A DNA stretch of 64,000 bases from Clostridium sp. (GCA_023664775.1 JAMPEW010000002.1:80027-144026); one strand, 5' to 3'. Counted from the stretch's first letter, positions 1 through 8,750 are shown. Numbers and translations are program-made. The notes: generated from the sequence alone by a model not told the origin.

Positions 1-212
1 TTTTCCTTCGCCTTTTTAAAGAGGCTAAGGGTGTTGTCACCTTCCCCAAAAATATCCAACTGTATCTTTTTCCGATACTGTTGATTAATGATATCTCTGA
101 TGGCTCCAAAATATGCCGGTTCCGTATTAGTCCCTTCCGTTACAATAAGATGGTACTCCGGTTGAATTTTCTTTGACCGATCCAGCCTCGGCTGCATCCA
201 AGTCTTATTCAT
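1..212 (-). CDS. RloB-like protein, N-terminal part (cut by window edge)
   Basis: The first 70 residues are visible and the gene runs off the left edge. The N-terminus reads MNKTWMQPRLDRSKKIQPEY and is followed by TEGTNTEPAYF, which matches the (C/T)EGxxTEPxYF signature that opens RloB proteins. The ATG at 210-212 has an AGGAAA ribosome binding site. The gene lies 26 bp downstream of the RloA-like ATPase on the same strand, the usual order for this two-gene unit. RloB is thought to be a Toprim-like nuclease partner in restriction-linked or abortive-infection loci. The function here is inferred from family and context, and the catalytic C-terminal part cannot be seen. Confidence 0.75.
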   Translation of the reverse strand, partial: MNKTWMQPRLDRSKKIQPEYHLIVTEGTNTEPAYFGAIRDIINQQYRKKIQLDIFGEGDNTLSLFKKAKE

Positions 213-238
213 GTCACTTTTCCTCAGAGGCTTCAAAC

Positions 239-1465
239 TCATTCCCATCCGCCTCCATTCAGCATATTCTGTAAATACGGATCTGCCCCATACCGTCCCT
301 CCAGATATTGCTTGTTATACGCAGCAGTGCTGTTCACCCGTGCATTATCCTCACGGCGAATCTCATAAAGCGAATATATTTCACTGTTGTGACTCTCATC
401 CAGTGCCGCAAACCATATCTCATCTCTTCGGAAAACAGTATTTTTCATCGTAGACATATCATGTGAAGTAAAAAGCAGCTGTGCTCCATGCCTATTAATC
501 TTTGGATTCGTGAACATGGAAATCACATACCGTAGGAGCTTGGGATGAAGTTTTGCATCCAATTCATCGATAATCACAAGCCTTCCTTCCTGCAATGCAA
601 TCAGCAATATCGGAAGCACCGCAATCAATTTTATTGTGCCATCCGACTCATGCTCAAATGTCAGTTCATATTCACAGCTTTCAATCTTTCTCTTCAAATA
701 CAGTTGTTTTTCCTCTCGATCAAATCGATAATCAACCACATCAATTCCCATATCATTAAGAAGAACCAAAATCTTTCTTTTAAACTCTTCATCATCGGAA
801 AACATAATCTGTGTTTCTATCCGCGTATTCGCATAATTGCGGATAACACAGGATTCAAACCATTCCTGTACCTCTGCAATCACTGGAATGTTATAGTTGA
901 TCGCCAAAAAGGACAAATATGGCATCTTTGCATTCACACTACTGTTTACGCCCTCTTTTTTCAAAATAGTTCCCAGGCTGATTTCTGACCCATCCCGATA
1001 GAAGATATGGGCCGGTTTCTTGCCACCAATCTTCTTTCTGTCCAATATTTCCGCCGTAATCTCATTTTTCAAGATGCCAAGATAATATCTATATTCATAC
1101 TCCCCTACACGAAAATAAATCTGAAATTCTGTCGGTTTCTTCGGGCATTCCGCATCATACAAAAATGGCTCTGCATCAACCTTTTGCTGCATGATAAGAG
1201 ATTGCCGATTCTTCTCCAAATCGTGTATGGGCTTCACCACTGCAGTAATTACACAGGAAAGTGCCTTCAACAAATTTGTTTTTCCGCCCCCATTCGGTCC
1301 ATATAAAACGCCAACCGGGAGAAGGCTGTCACACTTTTCTCTCCGGATTAAACTGTCCGCAAACTCCGGTATAGCCGTTGCCTGAAAATCAAATACAGTT
1401 TCTGTTTTGTATGACTTAAAATTTTGGAATGAAAACTGACACAGCATCTTTCTCTCCTCCTTCAT
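239..1465 (-). CDS. RloA-like AAA ATPase (AAA15/AAA21, SMC/ABC-like)
   Basis: This 408-residue protein has the SMC/RecF-like ATPase layout. It opens with FSFQNFKSYKTETVFDFQA, then a Walker A GPNGGGKTNLL near residue 57. A Walker B LVIIDELDAKLHP follows near residue 295, then an LFTSHD switch histidine. No DNA-recognition domain is obvious. Together with the downstream RloB-like gene it forms an RloA/RloB pair, a family named from genes found inside type I restriction loci and widely suspected to act in phage defence. The start has a GGAGG-type site. ATPase activity is well supported by the motifs; a defence role is inference. Confidence 0.85.
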   Translation of the reverse strand: MKEERKMLCQFSFQNFKSYKTETVFDFQATAIPEFADSLIRREKCDSLLPVGVLYGPNGGGKTNLLKALSCVITAVVKPIHDLEKNRQSLIMQQKVDAEPFLYDAECPKKPTEFQIYFRVGEYEYRYYLGILKNEITAEILDRKKIGGKKPAHIFYRDGSEISLGTILKKEGVNSSVNAKMPYLSFLAINYNIPVIAEVQEWFESCVIRNYANTRIETQIMFSDDEEFKRKILVLLNDMGIDVVDYRFDREEKQLYLKRKIESCEYELTFEHESDGTIKLIAVLPILLIALQEGRLVIIDELDAKLHPKLLRYVISMFTNPKINRHGAQLLFTSHDMSTMKNTVFRRDEIWFAALDESHNSEIYSLYEIRREDNARVNSTAAYNKQYLEGRYGADPYLQNMLNGGGWE

Positions 1466-1600
1466 TCATCGTTTCCATCGTATCACTATTCTCTCCATAA
1501 TTCAAGTTTTATATTTGATTCAAAAAATTTTTTTTATTATTTCCTGTTAAAAATTATAAATTTTATATTATATCCCACTCAAGCTTTTATTACGAATTCT

Positions 1601-2074
1601 AATTCTGCCATAAGCTATCTCGAAGCAATTATTGGCACAGTGGCATTATATTCTGATTGGAATATGGATGTCTTGCAGGATGTATTCCAAATCATGCTTG
1701 CCCCTGACAGTTACTTAGAGGATGACACTGAAAAGGACATTTATGTTGAACTTATACAAGAATGGACTTTAAGAAGATATGGGTTTGTTCCTTGGTATCA
1801 TTATGAAAAGGCTTCACAGGCAGTATAGTACATTCCTTTTGACGGACTCTCATCCTCTTATAATGGCAGTCCCGAATTAAAGCATACCTGCTTGCTAAAA
1901 ATACTTGCACGAAGGGGATATTTTTCAATACCCGTTTACGATTTTGTGCAAAAATATGATAACAACGGCAATCCTGTCTGGCAATGTACCTGTCACATAA
2001 AAGAAATAACAAAACACTGCTTGGCAAACTCATCTTCTAAGAAAAATGCCAAAAAACAGGCTGCCTATCAATGA
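1601..2074 (+). pseudogene. RNase III remnant (catalytic end plus dsRNA-binding domain, one nonsense codon)
   Basis: One reading frame is recognisable from about 1601 to 2074 but is broken by a TAG at 1826-1828. Before the stop it reads SYLEAIIGTVALYSDW, which resembles the EALIGAIYLD end of the RNase III catalytic domain. After the stop, in the same frame, GNPVWQCTCHIKE and SSSKKNAKKQAAYQ match the conserved end of a double-stranded RNA-binding domain. The beginning of the catalytic domain (the ERLEFLGD region) is missing and no ribosome binding site is seen. I read it as a degraded extra copy of RNase III; the frame agreement on both sides of the stop makes the assignment fairly firm. Confidence 0.72.
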
Positions 2075-2130
2075 GACTGCCTGTTTCCTCTATAAATATC
2101 TTTCCTATTTCACTACCCACACAAACCGTT

Positions 2131-2322
2131 CTAACTTATTACATCCGCATGTACGGTCGACTTGCTTACCCCAAATTTTTTGGCAGCCTGTCTTACCGTT
2201 GCGCCGTTTTCCACAATATACTGAGCCACGCTGATTGCCCGCTCCTCAATATAATCTCTCAATACTACAACCTCAAATGACTGTTTGTACATTTTATGAG
2301 AGAACCAAGATGGGTAGTACAT
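2131..2322 (-). pseudogene. Truncated SpoIIID-like sporulation regulator
   Basis: The stretch DYIEERAISVAQYIVENGAT followed by VRQAAKKFGVSKSTVHADV matches the N-terminal helix-turn-helix half of SpoIIID, the mother-cell sporulation transcription factor. A stop follows two residues later, so the C-terminal ~40 residues of a normal ~85-residue SpoIIID are lost. The leading residues before VLRDYIEE are not part of the family. It sits among other gene fragments next to the RNase III remnant. Most likely this is a partial duplicate and the functional gene is elsewhere in the genome. Confidence 0.75.
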
Positions 2323-2412
2323 CGTTTTTTAATTATTTTTTGAACATCTTTTATCCCCTCTATATCATCCAAATTGGAGCAATGCGTCCCCAACAATGAA
2401 TTTGATATTATT

Positions 2413-3462
2413 CTACACATCCGCCCTTGTATAGAATGTCGCTTTTCCTTTACCATGCCTGTCAACAATCCCGTCCTTCATCAACTGCGTCAACGAATTT
2501 TCTACCGAAGCCTTAGACAGGGACGGCACAAGTTCCATAATCTCACTTTTCGTAAATTTACCGATTTTTTCACAAACCGCTTTTCTGACCATTTCTATTG
2601 CAGGCAACTTATCCTCCATAAGACTTACTCGGGTTTCAAAGTCCCTATAAGCTGCCAGAACGATTCCAAGTATATATTTTATAAAAGGTGTCGGATCATT
2701 TTCATTCTCGTGCCAGCCGATTCCACACTGTTCCAATACATCATAATAATTTTCTTTGGTCCTTTCTATTTTACTCTCCAGACTGATATATCTCCCCACA
2801 ACATACCCGCACCGATATAAAAGAAGTGTGGTGAGCAGGCGCGACATCCGTCCATTCCCGTCATTGAATGGGTGGATGCATAGAAAATCATTGATAAAGA
2901 TCGGAATCAATACCAGCGGATCCACGATGTATGCATCAATTGCCTGATTGAAACTATCACAGATGGAATCGACTGCCCCAGGTGTTTCATAAGGTGCCAA
3001 AGGAGTAAATCGCACGGTCTGCGAGCCATCCGGGTGGTTTTCGGCTATCACATTCTGTGTATTCTTAAACCTTCCCCCTATATTCTTCTGCGAATATTGA
3101 TATAGATCCCGATGGAGCTGTAGAATATAAGAGGAACGAATCGGGATATATTCATAGCTCTCATGAATTGTATTTAAAACATCCCGATACCCCATAATTT
3201 CTTCCTCATCCCTATTCTTTGGCGTGGTTTTTTCCATAATGAGCTGTTGAAGTCTAGTGCTTGTTGTAACAATGCCTTCAATTTTATTGGAAGCCTCAGT
3301 ACTTTGTATTTTGGCTATCTCGACCAGTTTTTCCAGTGCGGCAGGTTTCTGCTTAAGATATAACTCCTGTTTTCCTTTAAACTCATGTATCTGTGCTACC
3401 AATCCAAGAACTTCCGAATCCCATCTATAATCTTTTAAATTGGCATAATTAAAAATGCGCAT
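2413..3462 (-). CDS. Fic family protein (probable AMP transferase) with C-terminal winged helix
   Basis: This 349-residue protein has the Fic core motif HPFNDGNGRMSR near residue 197, with the catalytic His, phosphate-binding GNGR and trailing Arg intact. An N-terminal SNKIEG matches the class II inhibitory motif (S/T)xxxE(G/N), so activity is probably self-inhibited. The last ~70 residues (KFTKSEIMELVPSLSKASVE) look like a winged helix. Fic proteins transfer AMP or other nucleotide parts to hydroxyl groups on target proteins; the target is unknown. The start has an AAAGGGGG site, and a TTAGGC motif lies between that site and the ATG, suggesting autoregulation. Confidence 0.9.
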   Translation of the reverse strand: MRIFNYANLKDYRWDSEVLGLVAQIHEFKGKQELYLKQKPAALEKLVEIAKIQSTEASNKIEGIVTTSTRLQQLIMEKTTPKNRDEEEIMGYRDVLNTIHESYEYIPIRSSYILQLHRDLYQYSQKNIGGRFKNTQNVIAENHPDGSQTVRFTPLAPYETPGAVDSICDSFNQAIDAYIVDPLVLIPIFINDFLCIHPFNDGNGRMSRLLTTLLLYRCGYVVGRYISLESKIERTKENYYDVLEQCGIGWHENENDPTPFIKYILGIVLAAYRDFETRVSLMEDKLPAIEMVRKAVCEKIGKFTKSEIMELVPSLSKASVENSLTQLMKDGIVDRHGKGKATFYTRADV

Positions 3463-3464
3463 TC

Positions 3465-3578
3465 GCCTAACCCCCTTTCATTTCGCCTAATTATGCCATA
3501 TTTTTAGGCAATAATCAATATTTTGCCCTGAATTTGCCTAATATATTCTCAAATTATGCGAAAATTTAAGTGTTAGGC
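3465..3578 (-). promoter_or_regulatory. Five TTAGGC/GCCTAA motifs upstream of fic
   Basis: The hexamer TTAGGC or its complement GCCTAA occurs at 3465-3470, 3485-3490, 3504-3509, 3536-3541 and 3573-3578, in both orientations. The first two are exactly 20 bp apart, and the first overlaps the space between the ribosome binding site and start codon of fic. Such clustering in about 115 bp of otherwise AT-rich DNA looks like an operator. The regulator is not known; the winged helix of the Fic protein itself is one candidate. Confidence 0.5.
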
Positions 3579-3822
3579 GATTTCATACAAAGCACCACAC
3601 TCTTTGAACGTGGTGTTGATGATTTATCTAACAAGTGCATTTCGGCTATTTTATATTAATGTTATATTTTAGCCGAAATAGGTTATTTCTATTCACAAAG
3701 AACAAAGTGACTTCGACGCTCTTTGTGCTTCCACAACTTTAATGGCACTTCGAGTGAGTCACAGCAGGATTTTTAATTCTTTTGTTTTTACCCCTCTCTT
3801 TTTAGTACTTTAAACGCAAAAG
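3579..3822. repeat. Intergenic region with a 10-bp inverted repeat
   Basis: No gene is seen here. The clearest structure is a perfect inverted repeat, ATTTCGGCTA at 3639-3648 and TAGCCGAAAT at 3670-3679, separated by 21 AT-rich bases. The loop is too long and the flanks lack a T-run, so it is not a convincing terminator. It may be an operator or the end of a lost mobile element. A shorter repeat of ACTCTTTG/CTCTTTGTG type lies on both sides, without clear meaning. Confidence 0.4.
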
Positions 3823-3848
3823 GAGCATTTACCCTTGGGCAAATGCTC
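3823..3848 (-). terminator. Terminator-like hairpin after the Thr-rich anchored protein gene
   Basis: The stem GAGCATTT-a-CCC pairs with GGG-c-AAATGCTC across a two-base loop. On the minus strand it is followed by CCTTTTG. It lies 24 bp downstream of the stop of the gene at 3873-4730 and fits a rho-independent terminator with a short T-run. Confidence 0.6.
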
Positions 3849-3872
3849 TATTGTTCTACTGTTTCTGTTATT

Positions 3873-4730
3873 TTACTTGGTTGCTCCGCAAGTCGTACAT
3901 TTATATCCGTCCAATACCTGCTCGTCGCATGCTTTCTTGTCTACAATCCATTTTTTCTCATAGACTGCTTCGTGGTGGGTTGTTCCGACTTGGACCTGTC
4001 CTGTACTATAACTGGAACCCTGCGTTTCAAACTGACCATACAGTGGATGGTCTGGAGGATATGGGGGACCACATATAGCGAAATGTGACATTTCATCTCG
4101 TCCGAAGGCCTGATGACAATAATTACATATATAGCGACCTTCATAAATCGGCTCATCATATGCTTCTTTCACACACACATTTCCATAATGACCTTCTTCA
4201 TCATGGTGGACAGTCCGATACTGTGCCTGCCATGTATGCTGGTGTGTATTACCTCCATTACCGCCTCCCTGATTTCCGCCTGTTGGCTGTCCCGTTGTAG
4301 TTTGGATTGTCGACTGCTCCGTCGTCGATGAAGGTGCTTGTGTTGTGGATTGTGCCGTTGTCTGTGGCGGGCTGTTGTTGGTTGTTCCTCCCGTTGGTTT
4401 GTTGCCATTGGCTGTACTGCCCGACTCCGTGGTCGGCTTTCCTGCTTCCTCAGTGGATGTCTTGGTTTCCGATTGGCTGTCCTCTTCCTCCTTCTCTGTA
4501 GTTGTCTGCGTTCCCGTATGATTGTTCCCTTCCAGATTGGTATCAGCCTCCTGCTCCTCAGATGTGACATTTGACAAATCCTCTTTGCCAAGCATTACGG
4601 TTTCCGTATTTTCTGCTTCTACCCCCCCCCGAACTTTTTTTCTGGTTACCGTAATCAGAACGGTAGCAGATACAGCAATTACAACCATTACCACAGCCAC
4701 GATAATTACTGTTTTTTTCTTCCTTGTCAT
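3873..4730 (-). CDS. Membrane-anchored, Thr/Ser-rich protein with C-terminal zinc-ribbon-like region
   Basis: This 285-residue protein starts MTRKKKTVIIVAVVMVVIAV, a charged end followed by one membrane segment (about residues 7-28). A long low-complexity linker rich in T, S, E, Q and G follows (about 45-160). The C-terminal domain is rich in His, Tyr and Cys, with CNYCHQAF and CTTCGATK pairs that could bind zinc. Topology suggests an extracellular domain held off the membrane by a flexible stalk. I do not recognise the family. A run of nine G (coding strand) just after the membrane segment could cause frameshifting. Confidence 0.72.
   Translation of the reverse strand: MTRKKKTVIIVAVVMVVIAVSATVLITVTRKKVRGGVEAENTETVMLGKEDLSNVTSEEQEADTNLEGNNHTGTQTTTEKEEEDSQSETKTSTEEAGKPTTESGSTANGNKPTGGTTNNSPPQTTAQSTTQAPSSTTEQSTIQTTTGQPTGGNQGGGNGGNTHQHTWQAQYRTVHHDEEGHYGNVCVKEAYDEPIYEGRYICNYCHQAFGRDEMSHFAICGPPYPPDHPLYGQFETQGSSYSTGQVQVGTTHHEAVYEKKWIVDKKACDEQVLDGYKCTTCGATK
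4622..4630 (-). repeat. Nine-G homopolymer inside coding sequence
   Basis: On the coding strand codons 34-37 read CGG GGG GGG GTA, giving nine consecutive G in a moderately AT-rich genome. Loss or gain of one base would truncate the protein shortly after its membrane segment. Homopolymeric G tracts of this length are known slippage sites in phase-variable surface genes; variation here is inferred, not observed. Confidence 0.6.
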
Positions 4731-5154
4731 TCAGCCTTACCTACCCTTCTCATAAATGAGCAAAAAACCTTGAAATCTTCCTACTCTCTCAGCTATTAAA
4801 AAATGTCATACAACAAAAACAATTTTTTCTTCATTTCCTGTACATCACGTAACGCAGTTCTTCTTGTGACATCTAATCTTGCCGTCTTTTTTACGAAAAA
4901 AACAATTTGCAAACAAATTATCTTCCAGGACTATATCTCCCTGTTTAAAGGGTATCTTGTGGATTTCAAATTGTCAACCATTATCTTTTCAATATTTGCT
5001 TCAACTTCAAAACATCCTCCCGCAACGTATTACAATCAATTTCTAAATCATAAAGCTTAAGGAAAATTTTAGAGAATAGATAATCATTACAACTTTAAAA
5101 TAACACTAAACTTTTCTATTTTAAAACGAACTTTTCTATTTTTTCATTTTTTAT
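4731..5154. other. AT-rich intergenic stretch, no gene recognised
   Basis: I see no convincing coding frame, RNA gene or strong hairpin here. The duplicated stretch CTTTTCTATTTTAAAACGAA / CTTTTCTATTTTTTCATT near 5111-5147 lies just upstream of the csp promoter and might act as an UP-like AT-rich element. Confidence 0.4.
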
Positions 5155-5183
5155 TTGACACTCTTTGGCATTTGTGCTATAGT
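5155..5183 (+). promoter_or_regulatory. Extended -10 promoter of csp
   Basis: A -35 box TTGACA (5155-5160) is followed after exactly 17 bp by TATAGT (5178-5183), preceded by TGC, an extended -10. Transcription would start near 5190, giving a leader of about 115 nt before the csp ATG. Long structured leaders are typical of cold-shock genes, where they control translation by temperature. Confidence 0.8.
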
Positions 5184-5304
5184 AGATTAGCAATGAATAG
5201 TTTTTGTCCTCACATTATGCATGGTGTGCTCTTTGTTTGTGCAATTGGGTGGCATGCAGATATGTGAGTTATTTTTTGTCAAAAAAAATTATTTAGGAGG
5301 TACC

Positions 5305-5520
5305 ATGATGAACAACGGTACAGTAAAGTGGTTCAACTCTGAAAAGGGTTATGGGTTTATCACAAATGACGAGACAGGAGAGGATGTATTTGTACATTTC
5401 TCAGCCATTCAGATTGACGGCTTTAAGACCTTAAATGAGGGTCAGAAGGTTACATTTGATACCGAAGCTGATCCAAAGGATGCCAGCAAGTCACGTGCGG
5501 TAAACGTAAATGTTCAGTAG
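5305..5520 (+). CDS. csp: Cold-shock protein (CspA family)
   Basis: This 71-residue protein is a complete cold-shock domain. [18 protein letters not shown] contains RNP1 (KGYGFI) and DVFVHFSAI contains RNP2 (VFVHF). It binds single-stranded RNA and DNA and acts as an RNA chaperone in the cytoplasm. Of two adjacent in-frame ATGs, the first at 5305 is 5 bases after AGGAGG and the second at 5308 is 8 bases after it, so 5308 is equally possible. Upstream in-frame codons are leader sequence. It is a single-gene unit with its own promoter and terminator. Confidence 0.96.
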   Translation: MMNNGTVKWFNSEKGYGFITNDETGEDVFVHFSAIQIDGFKTLNEGQKVTFDTEADPKDASKSRAVNVNVQ

Positions 5521-5523
5521 TAC

Positions 5524-5548
5524 AAAAAAGGGGCGCAAGCCCTTTTTT
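5524..5548 (+). terminator. Rho-independent terminator of csp
   Basis: A6-GGGGC, a GCAA loop, then GCCC-T6 form a compact stem four bases after the csp stop codon, ending in a run of six T. Confidence 0.9.
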
Positions 5549-5616
5549 AGTTTGTGCGGCAGCATAAAGAGTGCTGAAGGAATTTTGTCCTTTTGCAATA
5601 AAACAGCACAAAGGTT

Positions 5617-7005
5617 TTACTCCTCTCCTGAAAGCTGCTCCACCTGAAAATTTCTGTATATGTATTTAACGTCCTTTAAGTCCTCCTGAACCGTATAGAT
5701 ATTGCCGAGCATACTTATCCTTGTACCCACATGTACAACTCCTGTTATTCTTACATCTGCTTCTTTTTTTGCCTTATCTATCTCCTCATTGATAACTGCA
5801 AACCGTTCCTCAAGCTTTTTTTGACGTGCAGCCTCCAAAACCTTTGCGCGAACTATTTTTGTGCGGACAGACTCCGTTTCCTTCGTGCGCTTACCGCCTG
5901 GAATCCGCTCGTACATTTTCAGGCTTCTGTCAAGGAGCTCAATATTTCCATTAATTTTTTCAAGTGATTCAGTGATAATTGCAACCTCCCGCATATGGTC
6001 AGGCGTAACGCCTGCAATCAGCATTGTACTTACCCCTAACGGATTACCTACATGCTTTGCCAATATCCCCTGCATGCCTGATATGTTGCCGCCCACAATC
6101 ATGCCTTTTTTTGAGTTGACATATACCTTATTTCTCGCCGCAATGTCACAGTCAAGTATTGAATCCGCATATACGTCGCCGCCTGCATTTATGGTACATC
6201 TCTCCATAAAGCTACAAATTACGTCACTGCCTGCAACGATGGTGCACTTATTCCTTCCCTGAATGCCTTTTCTTATGGTAATTTTTCCGCCTGAAATGAG
6301 ACGGCAGCCGCCTACATGCCCATGTATATAAATATTGCCGTCGGCATTTATTGTAAGACCGCTTCTCACATCGCCCCTTACCTCAACGTCACCGTTAAAG
6401 CTCAGATTTCCCATTTCAATATCTAAATCGCCCTTGACAACATATACATTTTCAACGATAATGCGCTCGCCGTCCCTGTATATTCTGCCATTGGTTGATG
6501 CCCTGTATTCTCTGCCGTCCTCACTTATGGTAAAGCCCTTTCCTCTTATGCGTCTAAGGTCGCGCCCCTTTACCGGCGGCAGCATCTCTGCAAACACAGT
6601 GTATCCGTACTCCCCCGGCGTAGGCGGATTATACACTGCAATAAGCTCATCCTTCTTAACCATTGCAAGCTTCAGCGAATTGTAATAATCTACGGAACCG
6701 TCAGCATTTACAATGGGCTTGTCTTTAATGTCCTCCATTGCAACAGGAAAGCTGTACACGCCGTCCTTCCCGTTTACAGGCAGCTTTCCCCTTGCAACAA
6801 CAACCTCCTTTCCATATTCCACATATTCAGAAAGCGCCGCAATTGCACTTTTATCTATGCCTGTTGTAATTCCGTTTTCGTGGAGGTACTCCTCAATAAA
6901 TTCAGGGGAAAAGTGCGGTGTCTCCTCTCCTTCCGGAACTTTAATGCAAAGAGCTACCCTCATGCGATCGTCATCAATTTTAAGATATACCCAATCTCTT
7001 TCCAT
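5617..7005 (-). CDS. FapA family protein (DUF342)
   Basis: This 462-residue protein has an N-terminal part (DWVYLKIDDDRMRVALCIKV, then PPTPGEYGYTVFAEMLPPVK) and a central repetitive beta-helix region rich in GxI/GxV turns. A C-terminal coiled coil follows (about residues 335-420). This is the FapA/DUF342 layout. The family is often called flagellar assembly protein A, but many members act outside flagella, and its role is still unclear; a polymer-like cytoplasmic scaffold is likely. No flagellar genes adjoin it. The GTG/ATG choice is settled by GGGGGAAAGG before the ATG. The subtilase gene ends 41 bp upstream, so both may be on one transcript. Confidence 0.88.
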   Translation of the reverse strand: MERDWVYLKIDDDRMRVALCIKVPEGEETPHFSPEFIEEYLHENGITTGIDKSAIAALSEYVEYGKEVVVARGKLPVNGKDGVYSFPVAMEDIKDKPIVNADGSVDYYNSLKLAMVKKDELIAVYNPPTPGEYGYTVFAEMLPPVKGRDLRRIRGKGFTISEDGREYRASTNGRIYRDGERIIVENVYVVKGDLDIEMGNLSFNGDVEVRGDVRSGLTINADGNIYIHGHVGGCRLISGGKITIRKGIQGRNKCTIVAGSDVICSFMERCTINAGGDVYADSILDCDIAARNKVYVNSKKGMIVGGNISGMQGILAKHVGNPLGVSTMLIAGVTPDHMREVAIITESLEKINGNIELLDRSLKMYERIPGGKRTKETESVRTKIVRAKVLEAARQKKLEERFAVINEEIDKAKKEADVRITGVVHVGTRISMLGNIYTVQEDLKDVKYIYRNFQVEQLSGEE

Positions 7006-7046
7006 AGCCTTTCCCCCTTTTGAACGTCAGTCATTCCATATTTGCC

Positions 7047-8750
7047 TTATCTTCTTAATGCGTTGAAGGATTCATACAAATCTATCGCTCCATATCCCCA
7101 CTGACGGTTTGGATAAGCCAGCCCCGTAGTCCTCCTTGCCCCTGTCATAAGAATCCGTTTTATGGTTTCATTTGTCACGTTTATATAATTACCTTCCACA
7201 ATTGCCCACTGCAATATCAGTGCAATGCCGCCTGCCGTAACTGCGGAAGCAACGCTTGTTCCACTTCGGCGTATATATAGTCCACTGCCCGAAAGTGCGT
7301 CCATCCTCCTTGCAAACACTCCCTGCACATCAACTGCAGGCGCCGCAACATCAGGCTTAATGCCGTCCGTCCTCGTAAATCCCCTGCTGGAATTTACATA
7401 AATGGCATTGTTTCTGTAATCATAGCCTGCAACCGTAATAATGCCCCTTGCATTTCCGGGCGAGCATATGGTAATATCGGGCGACGGCGAAACAAATCGC
7501 GTATCTGAGTTGTTAAAGCGATGTATGGGAAGCCATGCATCAAAGCCCGTTTGGGCGGTGTTTCCATCTCCCTGAACCCTGATAATCCAAACGCCCTCTG
7601 TAGGATTTTCAAATCTGAACAATGCCAATGGATCTCCTGTGGTTCCCTCCACAATCGTTGTTTCCACATACACGGTTGTCCCCTCGTAAAGAAATGTCCT
7701 GTTGTAGGTCATTGACTTAAATGCCGAAATGCCGTCAAACACTTCTCCTGTCGGCGAGATAACGCTCACGTCCAAAACACCTGGCGCCTTGCCCCAAAGC
7801 TCTAGTGTAAAGCCTTTATCATTGCTGCCAACCGAAATTTCCACATCTGCGCTGTCGCCTGATATTTCCGATGCATGGAAATGTGTTCCAAAACCCGTTT
7901 CATTTCCTGCTGAAACACACACGCCGATTCCCCTAAGCTGTGTAATAGAATTAATATATGTTTCAAGATATGTGTTTCCCGTATGTCCACCCTGATTCGT
8001 GCCGATACCAAGACATATTACAAGGGGTTTGCCAAGAACGGCTGCCTGCTCCACAAGGTATTTTATGGCAAGCATAACATCGTCCTCACTGTAGCAGTTT
8101 ACTTCATCAGGTATGAGACAAAACTGCCTTAAAAAGCTTTTCGCCTGCTTCAGCTTTACCATAATGATGTCTGACTTGGGCGAAACTCCCTCGTTTCCTG
8201 CTGCAACGGAGGCAATAAATGTTCCATGGCCGTCCTCGTCAAGAGATGGAACAATACTGTACGGATTGTCAGATTCAAGCGCCTCATTAATTTTTTCTTC
8301 CGTAAAAACCGCACCATATCCATAAGCTGAGGCTTCCAGTCCGTATACTGCCTGATTTTGGTCCCATATAGACGATATTCTTGTTGTCCCGTCAGGATTT
8401 CTAAAGGTGTCAGAGACAAAATCGATTCCCGTATCAATAAATCCAATCAAAACGCCCTCACCTGCATATCCAAGTCCGGGAAGGTTTCTTATTCTGTCTG
8501 CCCCAATTACCTGAAGCACGTCACTGTCCATCAGACCGTAGCACTTGGGAATTGAAGCATATCCATATTTTAAAAACTCATTTATATTAATAGAGTCCGG
8601 CTTTGTGTAAGCCACAAGGAACCGGCTATTAATTCTTGAAACACAGGCAGGGTCAAATATAGCATCAACTCTGTTCATGTCGTTATCATATTTGACAAGA
8701 AAGCAGAAATATTCATCTGAATATATATAGTCAGAGCAAAAATTATCCAT
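7047..8750 (-). CDS. Subtilisin-like serine protease (S8, CspB/CspC-like)
   Basis: The catalytic triad is complete: Asp in GFIDTGIDF, His in DEDGHGTFIASVAAG and Ser in SGTSVASAVTAG near the C-terminus. A large insertion lies between His and Ser. The layout and the N-terminus MDNFCSDYIYSDEYFCFLVK match clostridial S8 proteins related to CspB/CspC, which act in spore germination; many Lachnospiraceae carry such genes without a known role. No signal peptide is seen. I start at 8750, which has AAAGG seven bases upstream; an in-frame ATG at 8789 lacks a site. It lies directly after the CARF nuclease gene, so the two are probably co-transcribed. Confidence 0.9.
   Translation of the reverse strand: MDNFCSDYIYSDEYFCFLVKYDNDMNRVDAIFDPACVSRINSRFLVAYTKPDSININEFLKYGYASIPKCYGLMDSDVLQVIGADRIRNLPGLGYAGEGVLIGFIDTGIDFVSDTFRNPDGTTRISSIWDQNQAVYGLEASAYGYGAVFTEEKINEALESDNPYSIVPSLDEDGHGTFIASVAAGNEGVSPKSDIIMVKLKQAKSFLRQFCLIPDEVNCYSEDDVMLAIKYLVEQAAVLGKPLVICLGIGTNQGGHTGNTYLETYINSITQLRGIGVCVSAGNETGFGTHFHASEISGDSADVEISVGSNDKGFTLELWGKAPGVLDVSVISPTGEVFDGISAFKSMTYNRTFLYEGTTVYVETTIVEGTTGDPLALFRFENPTEGVWIIRVQGDGNTAQTGFDAWLPIHRFNNSDTRFVSPSPDITICSPGNARGIITVAGYDYRNNAIYVNSSRGFTRTDGIKPDVAAPAVDVQGVFARRMDALSGSGLYIRRSGTSVASAVTAGGIALILQWAIVEGNYINVTNETIKRILMTGARRTTGLAYPNRQWGYGAIDLYESFNALRR

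Noticed and set aside
3639..3679. Terminator reading from the inverted repeat
   Set aside because: A 21-base AT-rich loop and no T-run make it unlikely as a terminator; it is listed as a repeat only.
4169..4591. Arg-rich open frame opposite/within the Thr-rich linker
   Set aside because: It is another frame of the same low-complexity repeat region and has no ribosome binding site.
5221..5304. N-terminal extension of csp by 28 codons
   Set aside because: These codons lie in the csp leader; the AGGAGG site and the standard cold-shock start are at 5305.
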